Source: Gloeocapsopsis crepidinum LEGE 06123
GTDB lineage: Bacteria; Cyanobacteriota; Cyanobacteriia; Cyanobacteriales; Chroococcidiopsidaceae
Direction: 5' to 3'
Assembly (NCBI RefSeq): GCF_015207655.1
Contig: NZ_JADEWN010000005.1
Coordinates: 79,305 to 143,304, forward strand
Length of the DNA stretch: 64,000 bases
Part shown: in pieces, positions 1 through 10,200 of the stretch
How the letters are laid out: each line of letters begins with the position of its first letter
Numbering within the stretch: the first letter of the stretch is position 1
The notes under the pieces: model-generated
What the model saw: only the letters and a program-made list of their open reading frames with translations
What the model was told of the DNA's origin: nothing
Database searches by the model: none
Position numbers and translations under genes: made by a program

Positions 1-1
1 A

Positions 2-913
2 ATTGCCAAAGCAAGATTGAAAGATGCTAGCAATCGCACAGTTAAAGATCATTCCTTTAATACCGACACCTATGAAGAGATTTTTACTTTACCCAAAAGT
101 GAATCGGGAGGAAAAACATACTACGCCCTTAGCTTCGGTGATATTCGCTTAGTTGTCTTATATGCAACCAATACTTGGCGTTCCCCTCGTCTTGATGGCA
201 AGTCTAAGGGTAAATATCGCGAACGCGAACAAGATTTAAATCGTCCAGAAAATTGGGGTTATGGACAGCATATTTTTGAAGCGATCGCGCCTGGTAGTCC
301 TCAATACGATTGGTTACAACAAGAACTTAATAGCCCAGAGTTTCAACAAGCAAAATTCAAAATTGTCATGCTGCATCATCCGCCGCATTCGCTAGGAGGA
401 AACATCGTACCCGCTTACACCGATCCTGTGCAAAGTATTGAACGCCATGAAGATGGCACGATCAAAGCTGTACGCTACGAATATCCTCAAGATGCAGATT
501 ACCTGATCCGCGATGTAGTTCCTTTACTAGAGGCAGCCAACGTCCAACTTGTGTTTTATGGTCATTCACATCTGTGGAATCGCTTTGTGAGTTCTAGTGG
601 AACGCATTATTTAGAAACATCGAATGTTGGTAACTCCTACGGCGCGCACGTCGGCGAAAACAAGCGACCTGTTCCTGTAGGATATCAGGAAGACTACGCG
701 GCAATAGAAGATCCTAATGGGCGAGAACCAATCATGCCAACAATTGCACCTTTTTCTGATGACAATGGTAAACTCATGCCATACATTGCAAGTAACGATA
801 TCACAGTTTTTAGTATTTTTGATACAGCCAGCAGTTTAATCACTAGCTATGCATTTGATACGCGAGAACCTAATTCAAAAGTTGTCAAGTTTGATGAGTT
901 TCAGTTGAAGTAA
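2..913 (+). CDS. Metallophosphoesterase, 3' part (5' end outside window)
   Basis: This is the C-terminal part of a calcineurin-like metallophosphoesterase, a family that hydrolyses phosphoesters with a dinuclear metal centre. The frame is open to the window edge, so the gene starts upstream and the TTG at 17 is not the real start. Visible are the late metal-ligand blocks MLHHPPHS (about residue 118) and GHSHLWNRF (about residue 182). The early blocks (DxH, GDxxD, GNHD) would lie outside the window. The long insert and the C-terminal sequence resemble secreted purple-acid-phosphatase-like enzymes, but the substrate cannot be told. It is followed tail to tail by the DUF29 gene with no spacer. 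Confidence 0.8.
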   Translation: MAKARLKDASNRTVKDHSFNTDTYEEIFTLPKSESGGKTYYALSFGDIRLVVLYATNTWRSPRLDGKSKGKYREREQDLNRPENWGYGQHIFEAIAPGSPQYDWLQQELNSPEFQQAKFKIVMLHHPPHSLGGNIVPAYTDPVQSIERHEDGTIKAVRYEYPQDADYLIRDVVPLLEAANVQLVFYGHSHLWNRFVSSSGTHYLETSNVGNSYGAHVGENKRPVPVGYQEDYAAIEDPNGREPIMPTIAPFSDDNGKLMPYIASNDITVFSIFDTASSLITSYAFDTREPNSKVVKFDEFQLK

Positions 914-1339
914 TTACTCTTGAATTAGTAAATTCATTGCCATTGTTATTATTTGTTCTCGGTTAATCATTTTTTCGATTTCTTCTTTTTCATATACACC
1001 TTCAAATGCTTCAATTGCAGCTTTTTCTAATGCTAATCCGTAAGCATCCTCTAGTGTTTCAATTAATTCGTCTTCAGTAAGGTAAGTCCCTTTCACTTTG
1101 TGTCGCTGATTAGTACGTTGAATTTGCTTAACAGCATTACGAATTGAAAGTTCCCAGGAACGGGTACTCCGTTTTTCTGCTGATTGTTTAATGAGATGTA
1201 ATAATAAAATTATTCCATAACTAAAAATTTTATTAAGTTTGTCCGATTTACTCATTTCTTCTAATTCTTCAACCAACTCTATGGCTTCTGTTACTTTGCC
1301 TTCATAGAGAAGTTGTTTAAGCATGATTAATTCTTCCAT
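914..1339 (-). CDS. DUF29 family protein
   Basis: A 141-residue soluble, mostly helical protein. The central stretch LLLHLIKQSAEKRSTRSWELSIRNA matches the hallmark of the cyanobacterial DUF29 family (a hydrophobic L-HL-K segment followed by an RS-SW-SI block). The usual N-terminal segment with a YEQDFYLW-like motif is replaced here by a short Glu-rich helix, so this is a divergent or shortened member. The family function is unknown; copies are numerous in cyanobacterial genomes and often lie near mobile or toxin-antitoxin genes. The ATG at 1339 is used; an internal Met six codons in is an alternative. The stop abuts the end of the phosphoesterase gene. Confidence 0.6.
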   Translation of the reverse strand: MEELIMLKQLLYEGKVTEAIELVEELEEMSKSDKLNKIFSYGIILLLHLIKQSAEKRSTRSWELSIRNAVKQIQRTNQRHKVKGTYLTEDELIETLEDAYGLALEKAAIEAFEGVYEKEEIEKMINREQIITMAMNLLIQE

Positions 1340-1408
1340 TGGTCACAATTTGATTAGGAAAGTTGTTATTAAATTCTTCCTCTGTTAGAGAATGAGTGAT
1401 AAAAAAGC

Positions 1409-1424
1409 TAATTGTTAACAATTA
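1409..1424. promoter_or_regulatory. 16-bp perfect palindrome in spacer
   Basis: TAATTGTTAACAATTA is a perfect palindrome, flanked by GC on the left and CTAGC on the right. It lies in the 277-bp spacer between two divergent genes (DUF29 starting at 1339, small membrane protein starting at 1617). It could be a regulator-binding site; it matches no operator I recognise. Nothing else stands out in the spacer. Confidence 0.3.
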
Positions 1425-1616
1425 CTAGCCTTTAAATTATGTCTATTTTCTCTGACTTATCTTATTTTGACACTTTTTACAGTGGGCGATCGCCATTAAT
1501 TCTTACCAATTTCCGCGTTTTGTAAAGTCCTGTTGCAAACCTGTCAAAAACCTTTAGAAATCATCTACAACACAGACAGGGCTTTAATCTAGAACTTTAG
1601 AACAACTTTACGAATT

Positions 1617-1931
1617 ATGATGAGTAACATCCAAAAGTATCGCTTTGTCTGTACTTTGACCTTTGGTGACATCTACGGTCAAATCATTGTTTGGCTGATT
1701 ACTATCACCCTGAGTTTAGCCTCAGCAATGGCGCTAATGGGAGCTAGACGTCCAATTTATGCTCTCGCTACTGTAGGACTAATTATCTTACTCTCACTGC
1801 CTTTTCTACTATTTGCTTTTGTAACAACACTGTTAAATCACATTGAACTGTCCCCAGTAGATGCAGCTACAAAGACAAAACCCATACCAGGTAATGTATC
1901 TCAACAAGAACCAGTACAAGCTACTGGCTAA
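1617..1931 (+). CDS. Small two-TM membrane protein
   Basis: A 104-residue hypothetical protein with two hydrophobic segments, about residues 17-42 and 49-72, joined by a short positively charged loop containing GARRP. The C-terminal 30 residues are polar (Pro/Gln/Thr-rich) and probably cytosolic or disordered. No catalytic motif is visible. Two adjacent ATG codons (1617, 1620) could both start it. It ends 40 bp before a hairpin that probably serves as terminator for it and for the convergent hemB. Confidence 0.55.
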   Translation: MMSNIQKYRFVCTLTFGDIYGQIIVWLITITLSLASAMALMGARRPIYALATVGLIILLSLPFLLFAFVTTLLNHIELSPVDAATKTKPIPGNVSQQEPVQATG

Positions 1932-1970
1932 AGAATTCGTGTACTCGGTGAACGTGCAATGATTGACAAC

Positions 1971-1997
1971 AAATCCCTACCAAGGAGTAGGGATTTT
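1971..1997. terminator. Bidirectional hairpin terminator
   Basis: AAATCCCTAC pairs perfectly with GTAGGGATTT (10 bp) around a 6-nt loop and is followed by a short T run. It lies between the convergent ends of the small membrane protein gene and hemB, as a shared intrinsic terminator would. Confidence 0.65.
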
Positions 1998-2025
1998 ACA
2001 TATCACAGGTAAAAGTTACTTGAAA

Positions 2026-3006
2026 TTACTGTAACCATCGTGCTGCATCTTTAGCGTGGTAAGTCAAAATTAAATCTGTCCCAGCACGTTTGAAGCTAGT
2101 TAAAGTTTCTAAAACTACGCGCTGTTCGTCAATCCACCCATTCAGCGCCGCTGCTTTAATCATTGAATATTCACCAGAGACGTTATACGCTGCAACAGGT
2201 AAGTTACTTGCTTCCTTAACGCGCCAGATAATATCCATGTATGCTAACGCGGGCTTAACCATCAGCATATCTGCACCTTCAGCAATATCAAGGACAATTT
2301 CTTTTAATGCTTCTCGTGCGTTACCAGGATCCATTTGATAAGTTCTGCGATCGCCAAACTGTGGTGCTGATTCTGCTGCATCGCGGAAAGGACCATAATA
2401 CGCTGAAGCGTACTTTGCGGCATAAGATAAAATTGGTGTATCTTGATAGCCCGCATCATCCAATGCAACGCGAATCGCTTGTACAAAGCCATCCATCATT
2501 CCTGATGGTGCAATGATATCGGCTCCAGCTTTGGCTTGAGAAATTGCAGTTTTCTTTAATAATTCTAGTGTGGGATCGTTTAGTACTCTTCCTGTCAAGT
2601 CGCCGACTTCTAAATAACCACAATGTCCGTGCGGAGTATACTCGCATAAACACGTATCTGCAATCACAATTAAATCTGGAACGGCTTCTTTTACCGCAGT
2701 CGCAGCCTTCTGCACAATTCCGCAATCGTGCCACGCGCCAGTTGCATCGGTATCTTTATCTTCAGGAATTCCAAACAAAATAATCCCAGGAATGCCTAAG
2801 TCATAAACTTCCTTGGCTTCTTCGACAATCTTATCTACTGATAACTGGTAAACACCAGGCATCGATTTGACTTCTTTAGCAATACCTTCACCAGGTACAG
2901 CAAACAAGGGATAAATTAAATCGCTAGTTGTTAAAACGGTTTCACGTACCATCCGACGTAGCTGGGGATGGGTTCTCAAGCGGCGAGGGCGATGATTAGG
3001 AAACAT
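2026..3006 (-). CDS. hemB: Delta-aminolevulinic acid dehydratase (porphobilinogen synthase)
   Basis: HemB condenses two 5-aminolevulinate molecules to porphobilinogen, the first common step towards heme, chlorophyll, bilins and cobalamin. The protein has 326 residues from the ATG at 3006 (MFPNHRPRR); an upstream ATT is not a credible start. The Schiff-base lysine motif MVKPALAY and the second lysine region [10 protein letters not shown] are intact. The segment [14 protein letters not shown] carries the three cysteines of the zinc-type active site rather than the Asp-rich magnesium-type sequence. It stands alone, convergent with the gene before it. Confidence 0.95.
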   Translation of the reverse strand: MFPNHRPRRLRTHPQLRRMVRETVLTTSDLIYPLFAVPGEGIAKEVKSMPGVYQLSVDKIVEEAKEVYDLGIPGIILFGIPEDKDTDATGAWHDCGIVQKAATAVKEAVPDLIVIADTCLCEYTPHGHCGYLEVGDLTGRVLNDPTLELLKKTAISQAKAGADIIAPSGMMDGFVQAIRVALDDAGYQDTPILSYAAKYASAYYGPFRDAAESAPQFGDRRTYQMDPGNAREALKEIVLDIAEGADMLMVKPALAYMDIIWRVKEASNLPVAAYNVSGEYSMIKAAALNGWIDEQRVVLETLTSFKRAGTDLILTYHAKDAARWLQ

Positions 3007-3027
3007 AGCGTTTGGATAAACAATCAA

Positions 3028-3352
3028 AAATGAAGCTCAAGAAAATTAGCGCGAATCGAGTAGCTTATTTTTTGCAGTATAGTACGCCCAGTTGCCAAGT
3101 TTCCTCAAAATAGCGATTCTGACAAATTAAGATATATTTCCTTAATATAAGGAGTCGAATGCTTGAAGTCTTCCTCAAAACCTGATAAGATTTTCTACAT
3201 AATAGAAATCCGTGCATTTTTTTAAAAACAATTCATATTTCTACTTCTAAAGAAGCTTACGATAAATAATACTATAAATAGCTTGTAATAGACAAGAAAA
3301 AACATCTCAATTTTGTGACTTTTATATTCGTAAATACAAAGCGATCGCATTT
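3028..3352. other. AT-rich spacer without gene
   Basis: The 325 bp upstream of hemB contain no ORF of note. The hemB promoter should lie here but no convincing -35/-10 pair can be picked by eye. Confidence 0.4.
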
Positions 3353-3652
3353 CACAATAATGTTATCACTCGGCAACCCCTCGATGAACCGTATGACAAT
3401 TTAGCATTTGAGGCAGGAAATTACAGATTCTATCAGCCCAGCATCGATTTATCAGAACCTTTAACCGCAGATGATAATGATACTCTGCTTTATTGGTTCA
3501 TCGCTAGCTATCAAGCCTCAGACAGTTTTGCCGATTTCGCTAACTCAGATTTGATGACAATTGCTCCCTCAATCACTTGGAAATTAGGCGATCGCACTAG
3601 CTTAAACCTCTACTATGAATACCTTGTTCACTTAGGTACTAACAACAGCAGA
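3353..3652 (+). pseudogene. TonB-dependent siderophore receptor remnant
   Basis: One frame reads NVITRQPLDEP, then NLAFEAGNYRFYQPSIDLSEPL, then SYQASDSFADF and APSITWKLGDRTSLNLYYEY. These are the end of the plug domain and the first barrel strands of a FhuA-type TonB-dependent siderophore receptor. About 95 codons survive out of roughly 700-850. There is no start, signal peptide or TonB box upstream, and the reading runs into the 3' end of the opposite hydrolase gene. It is a decayed fragment truncated on both sides; no other iron-uptake gene is in the window. Confidence 0.7.
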
Positions 3653-4645
3653 CGGATTAGCAGCTTCTTGCAAAATAACCTCAGTAATCGCTTTAACAAC
3701 ATCGCGACTTTCCCAATAGCTACCGTGCGCATCTCCGCCATGCAGTAACGCTAAAAACGAGCGGCTAAGTGGTTGCACTAAAAAGTCTGACAAGTCTGCA
3801 TTACTGGTCACAACGTCTTGAATATCTAAAAATTGTCGCTTACCATCGACTAAATCAGGCATAATTGTTGCGAGTGGATAAGCTACCGGATCGCCTGGAT
3901 GGATGAAATTGCGCCAGGGTAATGTTTTTTGCCCGCGTTCATTATAAAGTTGCTCTAATAATGCTTCTAGTTGTGGGGTGATATCGTGGGTAGCAATTTT
4001 TTTTGCTTGCTCTTGTGTCAGTTCGCGTTCACCTCTGGCTTGATCTTCCCCTGAAACAACATTGATTAAGTTAAAAAAAGCAATCGGCGAACCCATAGTG
4101 TGGATACTCGAAAGCCGAATTCCATGAAGGGGTTCAGGCTTGACGCCAAAAATACCTTGACGAATTCTGCGCACACTTTCATATGCAGGTAAATCAGGGT
4201 TATCCCAACGCGCTGCAAATAGAACGTCAAATAAAATTACAGTACCCCAGCTATGCGCTACTAAGTGCATGCGATCGCCTGGCTCAGGATTAACAGGCAG
4301 TTGTTGCTTGAGTTGTTCTGCAATAGCAATAACGACTTTAGAACCGACATGACGGCTAATATAAAGTGCTGCATCACCCACAAACTGCATGAGTTGCTTT
4401 TCACGGAACTCCCGAAACCACATTTTCTCCCACGTTGGTGACTGTTGTAATCTCTTTAATAACTTGTTTTCTTCTTCCTTATTAACATCACCCCAGTAAA
4501 GAGGAATGTATGCGCGAGTGATATTTGGTGACTGATTTGCTATTTCTCTATCAATGCGCTCAATTAATTTGTTAGCATAAGTTCTTTCTTCGCGTTCCTC
4601 GCGAGTATTGACACCATGCACAAATACAATGTAGTCCGTAGCCAT
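3632..4645 (-). CDS. Alpha/beta hydrolase-fold protein
   Basis: A 337-residue cytosolic protein with no signal peptide. It begins with YIVFVHGVNTREE, a strand followed by HGV as in alpha/beta hydrolases (oxyanion region), and has HLVAHSWGTVILFDVL near residue 135, the nucleophile elbow with Ser in AHSWG. A His in the LHGGDAHGSYW segment near the C-terminus may complete the triad. The substrate is unknown; similar proteins are annotated as lipase- or esterase-like. The ATG at 4645 is preceded by GAGGTG. Its 3' end overlaps the TonB-receptor remnant on the other strand. Confidence 0.7.
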   Translation of the reverse strand: MATDYIVFVHGVNTREEREERTYANKLIERIDREIANQSPNITRAYIPLYWGDVNKEEENKLLKRLQQSPTWEKMWFREFREKQLMQFVGDAALYISRHVGSKVVIAIAEQLKQQLPVNPEPGDRMHLVAHSWGTVILFDVLFAARWDNPDLPAYESVRRIRQGIFGVKPEPLHGIRLSSIHTMGSPIAFFNLINVVSGEDQARGERELTQEQAKKIATHDITPQLEALLEQLYNERGQKTLPWRNFIHPGDPVAYPLATIMPDLVDGKRQFLDIQDVVTSNADLSDFLVQPLSRSFLALLHGGDAHGSYWESRDVVKAITEVILQEAANPSAVVST

Positions 4646-4817
4646 ATAACACCTCTATAGCAAGTTGCCTTGGCTACAACTTCAATTTGTTTCTGGGAAA
4701 ATCCGGTTAAAGTTAAAAAAAATTTAGATAGACTTTAAAGAGTGCGATCGCCTATGGCGCTGCGTTCTGCGCAATCGCCTAAACCACATACCAAGTGGGG
4801 CGAAGCACTCAACTTGA

Positions 4818-5162
4818 TTAAAACACTCGAAAAATAAAGGGATAGCGGTAAGCTTGATCGGGGTTGTTCAAGATTTGCACAATTCCTAAAATTGGCAGTC
4901 CCCAATGGAATAGAAACAAAATTGGTCCCAAAATTAGCCCTAATGCACCTAGGGTGACAAAAGCCAGTACTGCAATAATGATGCCATATAGCCATACATT
5001 AAAGTGAAAGTTAATTGCCTCTTTAGCATTATCTTTCACAACAGGGTCAGTTGATAAAAATAATGCAGCAACTGGAATGCCTATTGCTACTAATGTTGTA
5101 CTAAAAAAAATCGAGCCGTGACACAATACTGAAACAATTTTTCTTTGATCTGAATCGTACAT
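4818..5162 (-). CDS. DUF4870 membrane protein
   Basis: A 114-residue membrane protein with three hydrophobic segments (about residues 16-33, 53-73 and 76-95). The motif VKDNAKEAINFHFNVWLYG matches the DUF4870 signature (a K--AKEALNFQL-like block followed by a hydrophobic helix). Function is unknown; members are small integral membrane proteins of many bacteria. The ATG at 5162 has GAGGAA just upstream. A HIP1-containing spacer separates it from the hydrolase. Confidence 0.75.
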   Translation of the reverse strand: MYDSDQRKIVSVLCHGSIFFSTTLVAIGIPVAALFLSTDPVVKDNAKEAINFHFNVWLYGIIIAVLAFVTLGALGLILGPILFLFHWGLPILGIVQILNNPDQAYRYPFIFRVF

Positions 5163-5592
5163 TGCATTTCCTCAATTCTTACTAATTAGTATACATAAAT
5201 ATAAACTCAAGCCATACTATCTTTAGTCGTAATCATTTAATATTATTAAATAACTGTAATAAAGATACTAATTACAAGTTTTTAAGCAGTTTCTTTTGCT
5301 TGAAAAAAGTAATTTAATTCATTCTTTTTAAATCTTTCTTTTTACAAAGAAATTCATCACTACTAGTAATTATTCCTTCAATAAAGTCATCAATGTTATG
5401 ATAAAATACTTTTCTTCCACTCTTTTCTTCGCGCACTTTGTGGTTCGGTAAAAACAATCTGATAACTTTAGAGATTGCTATTCTAATTTTTAGTAGAGAA
5501 GCTCCGCAAGAAGAGAAACATCGTCTCACCAGATAAGTTTGTATAATTGTAGAATAGCGAAAAACAATTCCTGTAGTATCAGCATAGCATTC
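5163..5592. other. 430-bp spacer before prfC
   Basis: This AT-rich spacer holds only a minus-strand reading frame (5314-5667) that overlaps the prfC start and resembles nothing I know. No tRNA, riboswitch or clear promoter is recognisable. Confidence 0.35.
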
Positions 5593-7224
5593 ATGACATC
5601 TATTGACCTTCAGCCTGAATTGCACACAGAGGTAGAACGTCGGCGTAATTTTGCAATTATTTCCCACCCAGACGCAGGAAAAACAACACTTACAGAAAAG
5701 CTCTTACTTTACGGAGGAGCTATCCACGAAGCAGGATCGGTAAAAGCAAGGCGGGCGCAGCGTAAGGCGACTTCAGACTGGATGGCAATGGAGCAACAAC
5801 GAGGGATTTCAATTACCTCAACAGTCTTACAATTTGAATACGAAAACTGTCAAATTAACCTACTCGACACACCAGGACACCAAGATTTTAGCGAGGACAC
5901 CTACCGGACGCTCGCAGCGGCTGATAATGCTGTCATGCTTATTGATGCAGCAAAAGGGTTGGAACCGCAAACACGCAAGTTATTTGAAGTTTGTAAAATG
6001 CGCCAGCTGCCTATTTTTACATTTGTCAATAAACTCGATCGCCCAGGAAGAGAACCCCTCGAACTATTAGATGAAATCGAACAGGAATTGGGACTACAGA
6101 CCTATGCAGTAAATTGGCCAATTGGAATGGGCGATCGCTTTAAAGGTGTTTTTGACCGCCATCAACAGCAAATTCACTTGTATTCGCGCGTTCTCCACGG
6201 TAGTCGCGAAGCTGTAGATACGGTAGTTGATATGGGCGACCCCAAAATAGAAGAACTTTTAGAGCAAGATTTATATTACCAACTAAAAGACGATCTTGAA
6301 CTTCTAGAAGGCATTGGACCTGAACTTGATCGCGATTCGGTTCACCAAGGAAAAATGACACCCGTGTTTTTTGGCAGTGCGATGACTAACTTCGGGGTAG
6401 AACTCTTTCTCAATTCTTTCCTAGAATACGCGCTTAAACCAGGTAGCCGCAATAGTACCATTGGAGAAATTGCCCCAACATATCCAGAATTTACAGGATT
6501 TGTGTTTAAACTCCAAGCAAACATGGACCCGAAACATCGCGATCGCGTTGCGTTTGTCCGCGTGTGTACAGGAAAGTTTGAAAAGGACATGACTGTTAAT
6601 CACGCCCGTACTGGAAAAACAATTCGGCTATCACGTCCACAAAAATTATTTGCGCAAGATCGAGAATCAATTGATCGTGCGTTTCCTGGCGACGTCATTG
6701 GTTTGAATAATCCTGGTGTTTTTGCGATTGGTGATACTATCTATACCGGTCAAAAAATCGAGTACGAAGGAATTCCTTGTTTTTCGCCGGAATTGTTTGC
6801 GACACTGCGAAATCCTAACCCTTCAAAATTTAAGCAATTTCACAAAGGTGTTTCCGAAATCCGCGAAGAAGGCGCAGTACAGATTATGTACTCTGCGGAT
6901 GAGTCAAAACGCGATCCGATTCTTGCTGCAGTTGGACAACTACAGTTTGAAGTCGTTCAGTTTCGCCTACAACAGGAGTATGGCGTAGAAACACTGCTCG
7001 ATTTGTTACCATACACTGTTGCGCGTTGGGTTGCCAATGGTTGGGAAGCTTTAGATAAAGTAGGGCGATTATTCAATACAGTAACAGTAAAAGATAATTG
7101 GGGGCGTCCTGTGTTACTATTCCGCAATGAGTGGAATTGTCAGCAACTACAAGAAGATCATCCAGAACTAGAGTTAACGGCGATCGCTCCTGTTGTCTCC
7201 GGTCAACACCCAGTTAATGGATAA
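5593..7224 (+). CDS. prfC: Peptide chain release factor 3
   Basis: RF3 is a GTPase that removes RF1 or RF2 from the ribosome after peptide release. From the ATG at 5593 ([10 protein letters not shown]) the protein has 543 residues, slightly longer than the usual 525-540; the frame is open further upstream to 5539, but that extension is not family-like. The GTPase motifs are HPDAGKTTL (G1), DTPGHQDF (G3) and NKLDR (G4). [23 protein letters not shown] is the RF3-type switch I region. The C-terminal beta-barrel and RF3-specific domain are complete. The cyclase fusion follows 27 bp downstream on the same strand. Confidence 0.93.
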   Translation: MTSIDLQPELHTEVERRRNFAIISHPDAGKTTLTEKLLLYGGAIHEAGSVKARRAQRKATSDWMAMEQQRGISITSTVLQFEYENCQINLLDTPGHQDFSEDTYRTLAAADNAVMLIDAAKGLEPQTRKLFEVCKMRQLPIFTFVNKLDRPGREPLELLDEIEQELGLQTYAVNWPIGMGDRFKGVFDRHQQQIHLYSRVLHGSREAVDTVVDMGDPKIEELLEQDLYYQLKDDLELLEGIGPELDRDSVHQGKMTPVFFGSAMTNFGVELFLNSFLEYALKPGSRNSTIGEIAPTYPEFTGFVFKLQANMDPKHRDRVAFVRVCTGKFEKDMTVNHARTGKTIRLSRPQKLFAQDRESIDRAFPGDVIGLNNPGVFAIGDTIYTGQKIEYEGIPCFSPELFATLRNPNPSKFKQFHKGVSEIREEGAVQIMYSADESKRDPILAAVGQLQFEVVQFRLQQEYGVETLLDLLPYTVARWVANGWEALDKVGRLFNTVTVKDNWGRPVLLFRNEWNCQQLQEDHPELELTAIAPVVSGQHPVNG

Positions 7225-7251
7225 CCGCCAAAAGATGAGGGCGTGCGGTTT

Positions 7252-10200
7252 ATGGAACCCGTCAAAAACAATAAACCAAAAGTTCTCATTCTTAATGACC
7301 AATCAGAACTTGAGATACTTTGTTGCGCTCTTAAGCAAGATTATGAGGTGCTAATTGCTGATTCAGAATCAGCTGTGTTGGAAATTTTAACAACAGATGT
7401 AGCAGTCCTGATATCACGCGAAATTTCCTTAAGCCAAGCTGCGCTGACTGCAACAAATTCTGATATCTTGCAACTTATTTTGACAGATAATGCGAATACA
7501 CCTGAGTTAAGTGAGGCAGTTAGTACTGGTAAAATATTCAAATGCCTGCCGAAATCTTGCTCTTTAGAAGCCTTAAAAACAGCCATAGACCAAGCCGTTG
7601 AGACATACAATGTTCTCAAGCTACGGACGCAAAAACTCTATTCCAGACTCCATCGCCAAGCACGACTCAATACGATTACGAATACAATTCGTAGCGCTTT
7701 AAACTCGCGTCAAATTTTACAGACAATTGTAGATACAGTAGGTCAGATGCTAGATGTCAGCTGCTGTATTCTTCGCCCCTTTCAAGATAATCGCGTTGCT
7801 GAGGAATCATTTATTTATCAAAAAGCGAATCGCGCTTCAGATGTCATTCACGATTGGGTTTTAGTACAAACTGTATGGGAAGCGCGAGAGTTACAAATTA
7901 TCAATGATGTCACTACCGATGTGCGGCTGCAAAATGCGATCGCATATCAACAGGCAAATATTGTGTCTAGCTTAATCGTACCATTATGCCAACAGGAATT
8001 GATGGCAGTTATGGCAATTCATCAATGCGATCGCCTGCGTCAATGGCAAGATGACGAAATCGAGTTAGTCACCCTAGTAGCCGATCAAGCAGCACTAGCT
8101 TTATCGCAAGCACGGGCATACGATCGCATCTCGGCTTTAGCTCAACGCGAAGCCCTAATCAATAAAATTACCGCTGCAATTCGCTCTAGTCTCGATCCAC
8201 AAGATATTTTTGCCGCAATCACTCAACAACTAGGACAAGCTTTACACGTAGACGGCTGTGCTTTGTCACTGTGGACAGAAGAAGACGAATTTGTACAGTG
8301 TGTTGGTTTATACAACCGAACTGAAACTGAATCTTTCTTAAGCCCGCAACAACTACCACAATCGCGTTCTCCCATTGCCGGAAATCCAGTTTTACAACTT
8401 TTGCTGAAAACACAGCAACCTGTTGTCATTAACGATCTTAACCAACAACCAGAAATGCGCGGTCTTGATTTACCGCTTTCCTCTCCCGCAGCGCGGGCTT
8501 TATTGGTTGTGCCACTGCTTGCGGATAATACTAGTATTGGTAGTATTACATTACGCTCGTTCTACAAACCACGCCATTGGCAAATTGAGGAAATTGAATT
8601 AGCCCAAGCTGTCGCAGCACAAGCAGCGATCGCAGTTCAACAATCGCGACTATATCAGAAAAGTTGTGCTTTAGCCGATCGCTTAATGGAGTTAGATCGC
8701 CAAAAAACGCACTTTTTTCAAAACATCTCTCATGAGTTTCGCACACCACTGACATTAATGCTCGCACCGCTAGAATCAGCGGTGAATCAACAACAAGACT
8801 TACCATTAGAGCAAGCAGCGATCGCATTACGCAACTCCCGTCGTCTCTTGCGGTTGGTTAATCAACTCCTAGACTTACAACGACTCGATGCTGGAAGAAT
8901 GCAGCCGAGTTTTCGTCCTTGCGATTTATTAGAGTTCGTCAGTCAAATTGTTGAATCATTTCGCCCTTACTGCGAAAAAAAAGAACTCGAACTGATTACT
9001 GAATTTAATCTTTGTCCTTTAGTATATCTAGATACAGAAAAATTTGACAAAGTCATCTACAATCTTCTATCGAATGCAATGAAATTTACTCCTCCAGGGG
9101 GTAAAATTACGATTCGCGTAGAAACGGCGGGAGATCACTGTTTAATTCAGGTCAAAGACACTGGCATTGGTATTGCCAAAGAACAGATTCCTCACTTATT
9201 TAAACGCTTTCATCAAGCCGAAGCTGCACTTAACCGTTCCTATGAAGGAAGTGGCTTAGGACTTGCTTTAGCAAAAGAATTAATCGAACTACACTCTGGT
9301 CAAATTTCTGTAGAATCAATCCGCGAGCAAGGAACCACATTTACAGTTTGGCTGCCCATCGGCAAAGGACATTTACCACTTGACCAAATACTAGAGGTTC
9401 CTACTCAAGTTCAACTGCGCAGCGCTGCGGTAGAACTAGCTGATTTGGAGATAGCAGAAGTAGAAGCAGACACAGATAACGCCGAAGATAGGATACCGAT
9501 TCCCAATCTACTAGCAACTAGTCACCAGCCACTAATCACTATTCTTGTTGTCGATGACAATCTCGATTTAAGAACTTATGTATCGACAATTCTGACTCAA
9601 CAAGGTGGTTATCAAGTTTATACCGCACGTAATGGCATGGAAGGATTGCATTTAGCAGACAGCATTCTTCCCGACTTGATTGTAACTGACTTAATGATGC
9701 CGCAACTGTCAGGTTTAGAAATGATTTGGCAGATTCGCAATGATAGGAAACTTAAAGGAATACCAATTGTCCTACTAACGGCAAAAACTGACGAAGAAAC
9801 TCGGATTACAGGAACCGAACACGGTGCAGATGCGTATCTCGCAAAACCTTTCAACGATCGCGAACTCCTAGCAGAAGTCCGAAATCTACTGGCATTAAAA
9901 GAGAATGAACGTCGCGTTGTCGAGTTGAATACTTACTTAACTGAATCAGTACTAAAACGTTTTTTGCCCCCAGAAATGGTCAAAAAAGCAGCAATGGGGG
10001 ACTTGGCACTCGATTTACGCCCAGAACCGCATTTGATTACAATTTTATTTAGCGATATTGTCGGATTCACGCAACTTGCCAATACATTGCGATCGCGCCG
10101 TGTCGCCGAGTTGTTAAACGAATACCTAGAAACAATGATCCGTGCCGTATTTGATAACGGTGGAACAGTAGATAAATTTATGGGAGACGCACTATTAGCA

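Noticed and set aside
4741..4790. HIP1-containing inverted words in a spacer
   Set aside because: Common HIP1-linked spacer sequence in cyanobacteria; no specific function can be argued.
5314..5667. Minus-strand 117-residue ORF before prfC
   Set aside because: It overlaps the prfC start, resembles no family, and its composition is irregular with many Cys and Arg.
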